DNA from: Sphingobium sp. B2D3C
Lineage (GTDB): Bacteria > Pseudomonadota > Alphaproteobacteria > Sphingomonadales > Sphingomonadaceae
Direction of reading: 5' to 3'
Assembly (NCBI RefSeq): GCF_025961835.1
Contig: NZ_JAOQOK010000001.1
Span: 372,001 to 436,000, forward strand
DNA: 64,000 bases
The notes beneath the pieces were generated by a model. That model saw only the letters and a program-made list of their open reading frames with translations. It was not told the DNA's origin and did no database searches. Below, piece by piece: positions 1 to 8,856 of this stretch (positions are counted from its first letter, which is position 1; each line of letters opens with the position of its first letter). A program made the position numbers and the translations under genes.

Positions 1-198
1 GGCTTCGACCAGCAGAACCGCCTTGGACTGGTACTGCACCGGCAGAAGGAATGCCGTGGCGATGCCGGCCAGGAGCAGCAGAAGGGCGGGCACGATGACC
101 AGCCATTTGCGCTGCATGAGGATCGTCGGGATATGCGGCAGGAACGATGCCCCGCCGGACTCCTCAGCCGTGTCGTAATTGGCGTGGACGTTGTTCAT
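1..198 (-). CDS. Wzz/GumC-like polysaccharide chain-length determinant, N-terminal part (cut by window edge)
   Basis: Only the first 66 residues are present; the gene runs off the left edge. A hydrophilic N-terminus is followed by one strong membrane segment (about residues 33-52) and then by VQYQSKAVLLVEA, which resembles the start of the periplasmic Wzz domain. Family members are inner-membrane co-polymerases that set polymer length and contact the outer-membrane export pore. The ATG overlaps the stop codon of the upstream barrel gene by one base (TGATG), so translation is probably coupled. Without the C-terminus it cannot be seen whether a tyrosine-kinase domain is fused. The family call rests on topology, a short match and context. 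Confidence 0.75.
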   Translation of the reverse strand, partial: MNNVHANYDTAEESGGASFLPHIPTILMQRKWLVIVPALLLLLAGIATAFLLPVQYQSKAVLLVEA

Positions 199-1391
199 CA
201 GTTCTGACCGAGCCTGTACCGCAATCCAACGAGTCCGTGGATGTTTGCGTTGCGTGAGACGAGCGAGCTATATGTGTCACTATAGGTTACCGAAATGACA
301 GCAGACAGCCGAGGACGCAGCAAACGCTCGTAACCGACGCTCGCCCGCGCATAATCGCTGTCATTGCCGCCGGTTCCCACAAGGCTGCTCGACCGGGAAT
401 AAGAGGCGCTGGCGTTGAAGCTGCTCAGCTGATCGATCTTGTAATTATAAAGCGCGCCGATGGCGGTAACCCGCGAGGAGCCTGCGATCGACGAGGGGGA
501 CACCCCGTGCGAGCCTGTGAGGCAGAAATTCGTGCGATCCCCTTCACGGCACAGATCGGCCGAGGCATAGAAGGACGTGTTGTTGATCGACACGGCAGGG
601 AATTGCGTCTCGCTGAAGGTCAAGCCCGCCGCGAGTTTCAGGCTCAGCCGGGGCGCCAGCCGCGTGTTGAGCTGTGCGGTCGGCGTATATTGGGTGGTCT
701 TGCCGAAGGCGGGATCGAGATAATCGCTGCGAGCCGCATTGAAGCCCACGCCCACAGAGGTGTTTGCGCCGATTGCGCGCATATAGGTCAGGCCGCCGCC
801 GTAGGTGTCATATTCCTTGGAAAGGCCCATATTGTCCGGGAACCGCACGCGCGTGCCGTTGGCTGACACGTTGAGCGTGTCGCGGGGCGAGAGGGTGAAG
901 CCGAGGCCAAGCTGGCCGGAGAACACGTCTGACCGCTGGCGATAGTTCACGCTGCCGCTCGGATCGACGATGATTGGCGAGCCAGGATCGACCGGGCCGC
1001 CCACGATCGGATCGTAGACCGGATACAGGCCGTTGCGCACGTAGCTGGAGTAGGAGAGACCTGCAGTCAGCGAGGTTAGCGGACTGATCTGGCGGCTGAT
1101 GTTGCCGGAAAGACCGTAATCTGTGGTGCCGTCGTAGAGCCGCGAATATTCCGTATGCGTCACCGATCCGCGCAACTGGGTCGTGCCCGTCGGCGAATTG
1201 ATCGTGACGGTGGGGGCGAAGCTGCCGGCCAGCGTGGCAGCGGCGCTATCGCCGCCCACCGTGCCATAGGGATTGCTGGCGACACCGCCGGTGACGCCGA
1301 GATCCGCGCCAATGCGGGTGTCAGCCTGCGCGGCGCTGCCGAGCATGAGGGCGGCAATGGCTGCCGAGCCGATCAGCTTCGTCTTATTCAT
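198..1391 (-). CDS. Outer-membrane beta-barrel protein of the exopolysaccharide locus
   Basis: 397 residues. A clear signal peptide (about 1-23, ending AQA) precedes a protein made of alternating polar/aromatic strands (SYSSYVR, SASYSRSSS, VGLRYRLGQN at the C-terminus), typical of outer-membrane barrels found in exopolysaccharide operons of sphingomonads and other export systems. It is coupled upstream to the Wza-like gene (ATGA overlap) and downstream to the Wzz-like gene (TGATG), so the three are one translational unit. Family knowledge suggests a role in moving polymer through, or anchoring it at, the outer membrane; the exact job is inference. No catalytic motif is seen. Confidence 0.75.
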   Translation of the reverse strand: MNKTKLIGSAAIAALMLGSAAQADTRIGADLGVTGGVASNPYGTVGGDSAAATLAGSFAPTVTINSPTGTTQLRGSVTHTEYSRLYDGTTDYGLSGNISRQISPLTSLTAGLSYSSYVRNGLYPVYDPIVGGPVDPGSPIIVDPSGSVNYRQRSDVFSGQLGLGFTLSPRDTLNVSANGTRVRFPDNMGLSKEYDTYGGGLTYMRAIGANTSVGVGFNAARSDYLDPAFGKTTQYTPTAQLNTRLAPRLSLKLAAGLTFSETQFPAVSINNTSFYASADLCREGDRTNFCLTGSHGVSPSSIAGSSRVTAIGALYNYKIDQLSSFNASASYSRSSSLVGTGGNDSDYARASVGYERLLRPRLSAVISVTYSDTYSSLVSRNANIHGLVGLRYRLGQN

Positions 1392-2005
1392 GGAACGATC
1401 ACCGTGTCGCCGGTCTGGATCTGGGGAATGGCGCGGGCAGCCTCTTCGGAAAGATTGCCCTTCATCGCGCCGCCGAGCCGGAAGCGCAGCGCCGACAGCT
1501 CATTGCCGTTCTTGCGGATGATGGTGACGTTATCGAGATTGGCGAACTCGTCCGGTCCACCGGCCATGGCGATGGCCTCGACCAGGTTCACATAGCGACC
1601 CGGGGTGAACGAGCTGGGGCCGCGGACCCGGCCCACCACCGAGAAGGTGAAGCCCGACGGCGTCTCGACCGAGACGGTCACCTGCGGGGGCTCGCCCCGA
1701 TATTGGCTGGCCAATCCGTTCGAGATCGCGGTCTGGACCTGCTCGGGCAGCATGCCCTGCGCGACGATGCGGCCGACCAGCGGGAAGGAGAAGCTGCCAT
1801 CCGGCAGCACGCGGATCGAGCGCTGCAGACGCTCTTCACCCCACACATAAACCTCGATCTGGTCGCCGGGGTTAATTGTATAGGGCCGGGCGACCTGATT
1901 GGATGCACCGCCTGCCGCAGCGGCATTCTGCTGCGCCATCGCTGGCAGCGTTGCGACGGCGGCAAGAAGGCCCGCCATGGACCATGAAATTACGGGAAAC
2001 CGCAC
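1388..2005 (-). CDS. Short Wza/GumB-type polysaccharide export protein (Poly_export + SLBB)
   Basis: 205 residues from the preferred GTG start. GAAGGA lies 9 bases upstream of that GTG, and the start yields a clean signal peptide (RF charge, hydrophobic core, cleavage near PAMA-QQ). A longer TTG-started frame exists but adds a hydrophilic tail without a ribosome site. Poly_export begins at YTINPGDQIEVYVWGE and an SLBB repeat at FSVVGRVRGPSSFTPGRY. No lipobox cysteine is seen, and the length resembles the short GumB class rather than full-length Wza. Role: periplasmic/outer-membrane channel component for polymer export. First gene of the minus-strand unit, divergent from the TPR lipoprotein gene. 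Confidence 0.85.
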   Translation of the reverse strand: MRFPVISWSMAGLLAAVATLPAMAQQNAAAAGGASNQVARPYTINPGDQIEVYVWGEERLQRSIRVLPDGSFSFPLVGRIVAQGMLPEQVQTAISNGLASQYRGEPPQVTVSVETPSGFTFSVVGRVRGPSSFTPGRYVNLVEAIAMAGGPDEFANLDNVTIIRKNGNELSALRFRLGGAMKGNLSEEAARAIPQIQTGDTVIVP

Positions 2006-2177
2006 GGTTGAGGATCCTTCTACTTGGCCGGGAATGCAGGCTTCATATACCAAAACCCTATGCCGTCACTACGTAAAAGCTGGGTTAATGATGTGGGGGC
2101 AATGGTTACTTTCGTTGCTTGCTGGGGTTAAGCCCTGTAACGCGACGCGGGTTGGGCGATATTCACGACAGGGCGAT

Positions 2178-3809
2178 ATGACCGGGTTTGGCAGGCTGAC
2201 TTTCGCTCATGGCAGCGCCGCCCGTTTCGGCGGCAGAATGCCGAAGGCCTCGGGCCGAGGCCCATCATCGAACGCTTTGGCAGCTTTGCTGATCCTCGCG
2301 GCCTTGGGCGGCTGCAAGAGCCCGAGCGAGCAGGCCGCCGAGCGGGCACAGGCGGCCGAAGCGCTGCTGCAGGCCGGTGACCTCGCCGGCGCTCAGCGGG
2401 CGATTGGCGAGGCGATCCGTCTGCGGGAAGATGGACCTAATTTCCAGCAATTGGCTGGCATGATTGCCTTGCAGTCGGGCGATCCTGCGGGGGCCTATCG
2501 GGCGTTCCAGAGAGCGCTGGAGTTCGATGCCACGAACCGTCTGGCCCTCGCTTATGTGGCGAATCTCGGCGTTCAGCTCGGGCAGATCGCAGATGCCGAA
2601 GCAGCAGCGGACCGACTGTTGACGCTGGAACCCGATGCCATGCCCGCGCTCCAGACGAAGGGCATGATCGCCCTGGCCCGCGAGCAACTCGACGATGCGA
2701 TGTCATATGCGGACCGGATTCTGGCGCGCTCGGCGACGGACGAGGCCGGCGTTATCGTGAAGGCGCGGGTGCTGGCGCGGCGGGGGCAGGCGGAAGAGGC
2801 TATTGCCCTGATCGACAATGCGCTGCGTGTCTCGGGTGATTCCTCGGCGCTGTTGACCAACAAGGTCAATCTCTACCGCTATCTGGGCAAGCCCGAGCCG
2901 ATGGCGGAGGCGCTGGGCCGGCTGGTCGCGACCGGCAATGCCGGGACGGCCATGAAGCTGGACCGCATCAATCTGCTCTACAAGATGGGCCGGCTGCCGC
3001 AGGCCCGCGAGGCTAGCCTGGCGCTGCTCCGCGAGGGTTTGCGAGAGCCGTCGGATTATGAGGTGCTCACCCGCATCTGGTGGGAGTTCGACCCCACGCC
3101 GCTGTCGCCCGAGGTCGCGCGCGGGCCGACGGATTGGCGCGACCCGCTCGCCGTCCTGACGGTTTCGCGCTATCTGCTGGCGCGCGGAAATCGCGAGACG
3201 GCCAATCTGCTTTTGAATTCCGTGCCGGATGGGCGCGCCAAGGATTTGATCGCACCGCTCAAGCTGCGCCTGCTCATGGAAACCGGTAAGGATAAGGGAG
3301 TCGAGGGGCAGGTCGAATCGCTGCTCAAGCAGGATCCCGAGAATGTCGACGCGCTGCTGCTGCGCGCGCACTATGCCGCGAAAAGAGGCGACGCACGCGC
3401 TGCGCTGGAAGCGGCGCAGCTGGCGCTGGCGAACGATCCGCGCAATCCCGACGCCTATCAGGCCGTGGCGCAGCTTTATCGGGCGCGCGGCGAGAACTGG
3501 CGTGCCCGCCAGATCTACGAAGAGGGATTGAAGCAGATTCCCCAGAATTTTCCTCTGGTGCAATCTTATATGCAATATCTTCATGACTCGGGGGATAGGG
3601 CGCGGAGTATGTCGGTCGCGCGCAATTTTGCCCGGGCTTTGCCGTCGTCGGAAAAGGCGTGGAGCCTGCTCGTGGCGCAATGCGCGGCCATACAAGATGG
3701 GACCTGCGCGAGCGTGGCTCAGAATGGATTGGACAATGCCCGGACAGCCTATCTCGTGGATGATCCCCCAGGCAAACCGGCCGATCGCGGCCTGTTTGGT
3801 CGCTTTTGA
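2178..3809 (+). CDS. TPR-repeat lipoprotein of the exopolysaccharide locus
   Basis: 543 residues from ATG 2178 (AGGG four bases upstream). A start at 2238 (MPKASGRG) would give a more standard lipoprotein signal and is possible. The lipobox is LAALGGC, so the protein is probably lipid-anchored. The rest is helical with many TPR-like pairs (AEALLQAGDLAGAQRAIGEA, AGMIALQSGDPAGAYRAFQ, AVAQLYRARGENWRARQIYE). TPR lipoproteins of this kind occur in exopolysaccharide and exosortase loci as assembly scaffolds; here that is inferred from position. It leads the plus-strand half of the locus. The open frame continues upstream over the antisense of the export gene, which is judged non-coding. Confidence 0.8.
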   Translation: MTGFGRLTFAHGSAARFGGRMPKASGRGPSSNALAALLILAALGGCKSPSEQAAERAQAAEALLQAGDLAGAQRAIGEAIRLREDGPNFQQLAGMIALQSGDPAGAYRAFQRALEFDATNRLALAYVANLGVQLGQIADAEAAADRLLTLEPDAMPALQTKGMIALAREQLDDAMSYADRILARSATDEAGVIVKARVLARRGQAEEAIALIDNALRVSGDSSALLTNKVNLYRYLGKPEPMAEALGRLVATGNAGTAMKLDRINLLYKMGRLPQAREASLALLREGLREPSDYEVLTRIWWEFDPTPLSPEVARGPTDWRDPLAVLTVSRYLLARGNRETANLLLNSVPDGRAKDLIAPLKLRLLMETGKDKGVEGQVESLLKQDPENVDALLLRAHYAAKRGDARAALEAAQLALANDPRNPDAYQAVAQLYRARGENWRARQIYEEGLKQIPQNFPLVQSYMQYLHDSGDRARSMSVARNFARALPSSEKAWSLLVAQCAAIQDGTCASVAQNGLDNARTAYLVDDPPGKPADRGLFGRF

Positions 3810-3833
3810 CACCGTTTTGTAATTCGGCGAACC

Positions 3834-5282
3834 ATGATCAGCTTTCAGCGTCCTGCGCGTAACAAATATGTCCGCTTCACGTCCAACGTGTTGCGCTCGG
3901 GCGGTATCATTAATGATAGCCTGTGCTTCCTGCTGTCCTATCTGATCACGGTCGCCTTTTATCGCAGTTTCCTGGGCTATTATCTGGACGCACGCCTCCA
4001 TTCGACCGTCGTGGTCGTCATGGCGATCAACTTTTTCCTGATCCGGATATCCCGGGACGCCTATTCCGGTTTCCGGGGGCAGGGCGATGATCTTGGTGGC
4101 AGCACATTCCTCGACTTCCTCGTGGCTTTGACGCTGACCGGATTCATCCTCGTCCAGTTTGGCAAAGGCGGCGATCTGTCGCTCCGCTTCGCGCTCGTCT
4201 TCTCGCTGGTCTGCCTCATCTTTCTGGTGTTTTCGCGCCTACTGTTCCGGCAGCTCGTTCGCGTCGCGATGAAGCACAAGATCATCGGGCAGCGCGTGGC
4301 GATCTATGGCGCGGACCGGGAGGTGACGAGCCGGCTGCTGGAACTGCTGGAGATCGAGCGGCTGCCCCATATCAACATCGTGGGTTTTGCGGACGACCGG
4401 CGCTCTCGAGTCGAGACGGGCATGATCGGGCGGTTTCCGTATCTCGGGGGGTTCGACGAGATGCTGGGCCTCGCGCAGCAGGGGATGCTGGACCAGGTGA
4501 TCGTGGCGCTGCCTTTGGTGCGACAGGAGCGCCTCAACCAGATCATCGAGCAGCTCAGTGCCGGCGCGATCGACATTTGCATCATGCCGCGCGAGTTCCT
4601 GGTGCTGCGGGATCGGTACAGCGTCAATTATATCGGCTCCCTGCCGGTGCTCAGCGTGTGGCAACTGCCGATGCGAGACTTCGACGGTGTTCTGAAGGAG
4701 ATCCAGGATCGCCTTCTTGCGCTCATCGGCGTGATCGTTCTGGCGCCGCTGCTCATCCTCACCGCGCTCGCCATCCGGCTGGAGAGCAAGGGGCCGATCC
4801 TGTTCCGCCAGAAGCGCCTCGGCTTCAACAATCTGGAAATCGAGGTTCTCAAGTTCCGGTCGATGTATACCGATCGTCAGGATGTCAGTGGTGGCGAACG
4901 GACGCGCAAGGGCGATCCGCGGATCACCCGGGTGGGGCGCATCATTCGTCGCACCAGCATCGACGAACTGCCGCAGTTGTGGAATGTGCTCAGGGGTGAG
5001 ATGTCTCTGGTCGGGCCGCGGCCCCACGCCTTGGCGATGCGCGTGGGCGATGCCTATTATCACGACGCGGTTCGTGGATATGCTGCCCGGCATCGCGTGA
5101 AGCCCGGGATCACGGGCCTGGCGCAGGTGAGGGGCTTGCGCGGAGAGATCGATACGATCGAGAGAGCCAAGAAACGTGTCGAATATGACATCTATTATAT
5201 CGAGAATTGGTCGCCCTTGCTTGATCTGCGGATCATCCTCGAGACTGTCGTGCGCCTGATCTGGGACAAGCATGCCTACTGA
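3834..5282 (+). CDS. Polyprenyl-phosphate sugar-phosphate transferase (WcaJ/GelB-SpsB-like), priming enzyme
   Basis: 482 residues. The N-terminal half has several membrane segments and a nucleotide-binding-like domain ([19 protein letters not shown]). The C-terminal bacterial sugar transferase domain carries [28 protein letters not shown] followed by PRPH, and [15 protein letters not shown]. Enzymes of this family transfer a hexose-1-phosphate, usually glucose, from a UDP-sugar to undecaprenyl phosphate, the first step of repeat-unit synthesis. In sphingan producers the homologue is GelB/SpsB; which sugar is used here cannot be read from sequence. It lies 24 bases after the TPR gene with no strong ribosome site. 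Confidence 0.93.
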   Translation: MISFQRPARNKYVRFTSNVLRSGGIINDSLCFLLSYLITVAFYRSFLGYYLDARLHSTVVVVMAINFFLIRISRDAYSGFRGQGDDLGGSTFLDFLVALTLTGFILVQFGKGGDLSLRFALVFSLVCLIFLVFSRLLFRQLVRVAMKHKIIGQRVAIYGADREVTSRLLELLEIERLPHINIVGFADDRRSRVETGMIGRFPYLGGFDEMLGLAQQGMLDQVIVALPLVRQERLNQIIEQLSAGAIDICIMPREFLVLRDRYSVNYIGSLPVLSVWQLPMRDFDGVLKEIQDRLLALIGVIVLAPLLILTALAIRLESKGPILFRQKRLGFNNLEIEVLKFRSMYTDRQDVSGGERTRKGDPRITRVGRIIRRTSIDELPQLWNVLRGEMSLVGPRPHALAMRVGDAYYHDAVRGYAARHRVKPGITGLAQVRGLRGEIDTIERAKKRVEYDIYYIENWSPLLDLRIILETVVRLIWDKHAY

Positions 5283-5377
5283 GGCTGTCCGCCAGCGTGA
5301 AGGGTCGTGCGAGCGGGCTGCCATGGCCGGCGCGTTGATGAGCGCGCTCAACTGCATCGCGCGGAGGGGATGAAGCG

Positions 5378-6799
5378 ATGCAGGCGTTGATCGCTCAGGG
5401 CGTTCTCATCCTCTGGCCGCTGGTGGCTCTGGTCCTTTACATGACCATGTCGGCCGGACGGGCGACGATCTGGACGTTGCTCGCGGGCTATCTGCTGCTG
5501 CCGCGCGGGGTTGCGTTCGACCTTCCGGGCATTCCGGCCTTCGACAAGTCCACCATCCCGAGCCTCGCAGCGTTCGTGCTCGCGCTAGCCACCGCGCGGA
5601 GGGGTGAGTTCAAATGGCCGCGCAGCAAGGCGCTGAACCTGCTGATGCTGGGCTTTGTCCTCACGCCCTTTGCCACGGCTCTGACCAACCGCGATTTCTA
5701 CATGATCGGGAGCATGGCCTTCCCGGCGCTCGGTTTCAGAGAAGGCCTGTCCATGTCGGTCGGCCATATGATCACGCTGGCGCCGTTCGTGCTCGGCGCC
5801 GGTCTGCTGGGCAATGAGCGCGGCCATCGGCAGATCCTGCTCGCGCTGGTGATCGGCGCGCTAGCCTATTCCATCCCAATCATGCTCGAAGTCAGGCTCA
5901 GTCCGTTTTTGCAGCGATGGGTCTATGGCATCGAAGACGCCGAATATTTCCTGCAACAGATGCGGTTCGGCGGCTTTCGCTCGATGGTGTTCCTCGGCCA
6001 TGGCCTGCTGGTGTCCACGCTGCTCGGCATGGCACTTCTGGCCGCACTCGGCCTGATGAAGATGCGAATGAAGTTGTTCGGACTCCCGATGTCCCTCATC
6101 GCGGCTTATCTGGCGGGCATCCTGATCCTGAACAAATCCGTCGGCGCAGTCGTCCTGGTCGCCCTGCTGGCCCCGATGTTGTTGCTGCTCAAGCGGCGCA
6201 TGTTCCTGATCGCAATCGCCGGGTTGGCCATGATGGTCGTGACCTATCCCGCCCTGCGCGGCGCCAATCTGCTGCCGTTGCAGGACATCGTACAGACCGC
6301 TGCCTCGTTGAGCGCCGAGCGGGCGGACTCCTTCGATTTCCGACTGAGGAATGAAGAACTGCTGCTCGACAGAGCGGAGCAGCGGCCATTGTTCGGATGG
6401 GGGACATTTGGTCGAAATCGTGTGATCGTGGTCGCGCATTGGGGCGGCACGCTCGATGTCGCGGTGACCGATGGCACATGGATCATCGTCATCGGCATGC
6501 TGGGCTGGGTCGGCTATGTGCTATTCTTCGGTTTGCTGTCCTATCCCTTCTGGCGCGCTTTCCGATTGCGCCGCAGCGCGGTGCCGACAGCCAGCCTCGC
6601 ACTGGTGGCGGTCCACATGTATAATGTGCTCGACCTGATCCCGAATTCGTCCATCCAGCCGATTACATGGCTGGTCGCGGGAGCGATCGCCGGATTGCGC
6701 CTGGACACGAGGCTCCGGAGAGGCCCGCGCGATGCTCAGCCGGGAGGCGAGCCATCCGGCGACATTCACCCGCCATCAAAGGCGTTGTCGCGAGCCTAG
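5378..6799 (+). CDS. Polytopic membrane protein, O-antigen polymerase/ligase-like (Wzy/SpsG type)
   Basis: 473 residues with about ten or more hydrophobic segments, a large loop near residues 305-380 (SLSAERADSFDFRLRNEEL, LFGWGTFGRNRV) and a polar C-terminal tail. The loop has the R-x-x-x-W/G-x-G-x character seen in O-antigen ligase/polymerase proteins. In a Wzy-dependent pathway such a protein joins lipid-linked repeat units in the periplasm, which fits the priming transferase upstream and the chain-length/export genes on the other strand. GGAGGGG precedes the ATG. The polymerase label comes from topology and neighbours, as this family is poorly conserved. Confidence 0.75.
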   Translation: MQALIAQGVLILWPLVALVLYMTMSAGRATIWTLLAGYLLLPRGVAFDLPGIPAFDKSTIPSLAAFVLALATARRGEFKWPRSKALNLLMLGFVLTPFATALTNRDFYMIGSMAFPALGFREGLSMSVGHMITLAPFVLGAGLLGNERGHRQILLALVIGALAYSIPIMLEVRLSPFLQRWVYGIEDAEYFLQQMRFGGFRSMVFLGHGLLVSTLLGMALLAALGLMKMRMKLFGLPMSLIAAYLAGILILNKSVGAVVLVALLAPMLLLLKRRMFLIAIAGLAMMVVTYPALRGANLLPLQDIVQTAASLSAERADSFDFRLRNEELLLDRAEQRPLFGWGTFGRNRVIVVAHWGGTLDVAVTDGTWIIVIGMLGWVGYVLFFGLLSYPFWRAFRLRRSAVPTASLALVAVHMYNVLDLIPNSSIQPITWLVAGAIAGLRLDTRLRRGPRDAQPGGEPSGDIHPPSKALSRA

Positions 6800-6844
6800 C
6801 AGCATGGTGTGCCGCTGATCGCCGCAGATGGAAACCTGTTGGTA

Positions 6845-6913
6845 GCTTTGCGCTTGGCAAAGCCGAAAGATCGGTCAACCGGCATAGAACGGCGGGCTGC
6901 AGATAATCTACAG
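6845..6913 (+). promoter_or_regulatory. Structured leader upstream of the secreted glycosidase-like gene
   Basis: In the 263 bases between the polymerase-like gene and the next start there is a perfect 7-bp hairpin (GCTTTGC/GCAAAGC, loop GCTTG, 6845-6863), a short CCGA-AAGA-TCGG hairpin sharing its edge (6863-6874), and a 17-bp dyad CTGCAGA-TAA-TCTACAG with one mismatch pair (6897-6913). No known riboswitch consensus could be matched. It may be an RNA leader or a protein operator. Confidence 0.3.
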
Positions 6914-7062
6914 AGCAATATAGCGGATCGGTAACGCGATGCGTTCAGGGGGGTGGTAAGCAGGAATTTAACCACACTTGGCAATCGAAGCTTTTTGGCT
7001 CTCTCCTAGGTTCGCTTCGGGACGCAATGAATCCCTACGGGGTTGGCAGGAAGTTGAAGCGT

Positions 7063-8790
7063 ATGAACCGGGTGCGTAAAACGAAACTCAGGTTGATCGG
7101 TGCGATGGCACTGAGTTCGACAGTGATGATGGGCACGGCGGCAGTGGCTGCTAGCACGGCCAGCGCGTTTCTTCTCTATACGGCGTCAATCAAGCTGAAA
7201 GGCCTCAATCTGATGAAATGGGCCGATGTTCTCTCGGTTCTGACCCTTGCGTCACTCCCGTCGACGTCCTCGGGTACCAAGCCGTCGGGCTCTTCCACGA
7301 CGACGATTTCCACACCGGGTTCCGCGACCACTGTTGGAAGCGGGTCGGCAGCGACTGGCGTGCCGGCCATGAAGCTCGGGTTGAACCTGACCGCTCCCAC
7401 CACATGGATTGGAAACAGGTCTTTCCTGAACCTCCTGAGCGGCTGGCGTCTCAGCAATGCACAGGGCGGATGGTCTGACATGCCCGAGGACCGTCTGGAC
7501 GCCAACAAACGGCTCGTCGATCTGCGATCGGGTGAATCGGGCATTCGCCAAATGGCTCTGCCCACGCGCAGCCTGTGGGGTGAGAGTGTCGATATCATCT
7601 GTCGCTGGCAGGGTACGGGAAGCGTCAGCGTCGGTGGTACGCCTGCAAAGAATACCCGAGTATCGGGAAAAACTTTGACATTCACATTCGTGCCTCAGGG
7701 CGGGGCTTCAGCCTGGCTTCGTATCGCAAGTACAAGCCCGTCGGATCCTGTTCGGAACGCAGACTGTCGTGAAGTCGACGCCGATCCGAATGCGACGTTC
7801 GACCCGACTTATCTTGCCGAGGTGAAGCGCTACGGCGTCTTGCGGTTCATGAAATGGTCCTACGGGGGCGTCGAGGGCAATCTTCCTGTGCGTTGGGAGA
7901 CCCGAGCAAAGCTGGGCGACGAAATCGTTGCCGGTCCGGACGGCGTGGCGCTGGAATATATGATCCAGTTGGCCAATGAATTAAAGGCCGATCCTTGGTT
8001 CTGCGTTCCCTGGAATGCCGACGACGAGTATGTGCGCAAGTTCGCGGAGCTCGTGCGCACACGGTTGGACCCGTCTCTCAAAGCCTATGTTGAGGTATCC
8101 AACGAGGTCTGGAATTACGTTTATCCCGTGACGACGCAGGCTTTGAAAGAAGGTAAGGCGGCCGGTCTCTCCTCGAACGACCATATGGCGATGCTGTCTC
8201 GTTATTCGCAGAAGACTGGACAAGTGATGGACATCTGGTCCTCCGTTTTTGCCGGCCAGATGCAACGGATCGTTCGTGTTGCGGCAGTTCAGACGGGCGC
8301 CTGGAATGCGGACTTTGTTCTAAGTTTTGGCGACACTGCAAAGAAGGTGGATGCTGTTGCCATCGCGCCCTATTTTGCAGCGAACCTGTCTGCGAATGCG
8401 CTTGATACCTCGGCAGGTGTCGATGCTGCCTTTGCCGGTCTGGCCAATGACGTGAATGACCGCATCGCCGAATCCAAGAAGGTCAAGGACGTTGCTACCA
8501 AATTCGGTTTGCGAACGATCACTTATGAGGCGGGCCAGCACGTGCTGGGATCGGCGCCGCTGGACAAAATGATCGCCCTGCAACGGGACGCGCGCATGAC
8601 CAAGCTCTACACGACCTATCTCACCAAATGGCGTGACGAGGTCGGAGACCTCATGGTGATGTTCGCCGATTATGGAGGCGGCAGCCAATGGGGGAGCTGG
8701 GGCCAGCGGGATTATGTGGGCCAGCCTTTGAGTGAGGCGAATAAGGAAAGAGCTGTGGAGCTGTTCCGCCAGTCCTACATCACACGCTGA
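7063..8790 (+). CDS. Secreted clan-A glycoside-hydrolase-like protein
   Basis: 575 residues from ATG 7063, chosen because AGGAAG lies 9 bases upstream; an ATG at 7027 in the same frame lacks a ribosome site. The signal peptide (MNRVRKTKLRLIGA to AVAA) is followed by a Ser/Thr-rich linker, a beta-rich region and a C-terminal TIM-barrel-like half. YVEVSNEVWNY (Glu about 348) and ITYEAGQ (Glu about 489) look like the acid/base and nucleophile of clan GH-A enzymes. Related proteins are often called cellulose-binding or GH5-like without tested substrate. Position suggests trimming or hydrolysis of the locus's own polymer; that is inference. A hairpin follows the stop. Confidence 0.7.
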   Translation: MNRVRKTKLRLIGAMALSSTVMMGTAAVAASTASAFLLYTASIKLKGLNLMKWADVLSVLTLASLPSTSSGTKPSGSSTTTISTPGSATTVGSGSAATGVPAMKLGLNLTAPTTWIGNRSFLNLLSGWRLSNAQGGWSDMPEDRLDANKRLVDLRSGESGIRQMALPTRSLWGESVDIICRWQGTGSVSVGGTPAKNTRVSGKTLTFTFVPQGGASAWLRIASTSPSDPVRNADCREVDADPNATFDPTYLAEVKRYGVLRFMKWSYGGVEGNLPVRWETRAKLGDEIVAGPDGVALEYMIQLANELKADPWFCVPWNADDEYVRKFAELVRTRLDPSLKAYVEVSNEVWNYVYPVTTQALKEGKAAGLSSNDHMAMLSRYSQKTGQVMDIWSSVFAGQMQRIVRVAAVQTGAWNADFVLSFGDTAKKVDAVAIAPYFAANLSANALDTSAGVDAAFAGLANDVNDRIAESKKVKDVATKFGLRTITYEAGQHVLGSAPLDKMIALQRDARMTKLYTTYLTKWRDEVGDLMVMFADYGGGSQWGSWGQRDYVGQPLSEANKERAVELFRQSYITR

Positions 8791-8809
8791 TCAGGATAGA
8801 TTAGATGGG

Positions 8810-8834
8810 ACGGGTCGCGCTGAGCGCGGCCCGT
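8810..8834. terminator. Hairpin between convergent genes
   Basis: ACGGG-t-CGCGC and GCGCG-g-CCCGT form an 11-position stem with one mismatch and a TGA loop, followed on the plus strand by TCTCTTGT. It sits between the glycosidase-like gene and the 3' end of gamma-glutamyltransferase. The T tract is weak. Confidence 0.5.
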
Positions 8835-8856
8835 TCTCTTGTCTGACGGATTAACT

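Noticed and set aside
1899-2177. An N-terminal extension of the TPR lipoprotein
   Set aside because: It would overlap the antisense of the export gene and put a long soluble segment before the lipoprotein signal, which is not viable for export.
6845-6913. c-di-GMP (GEMM) riboswitch upstream of the glycosidase-like gene
   Set aside because: GGCAAA and a GAAA-loop-like hairpin are present, but the ACGCAAAGCC core and tetraloop-receptor elements are missing.
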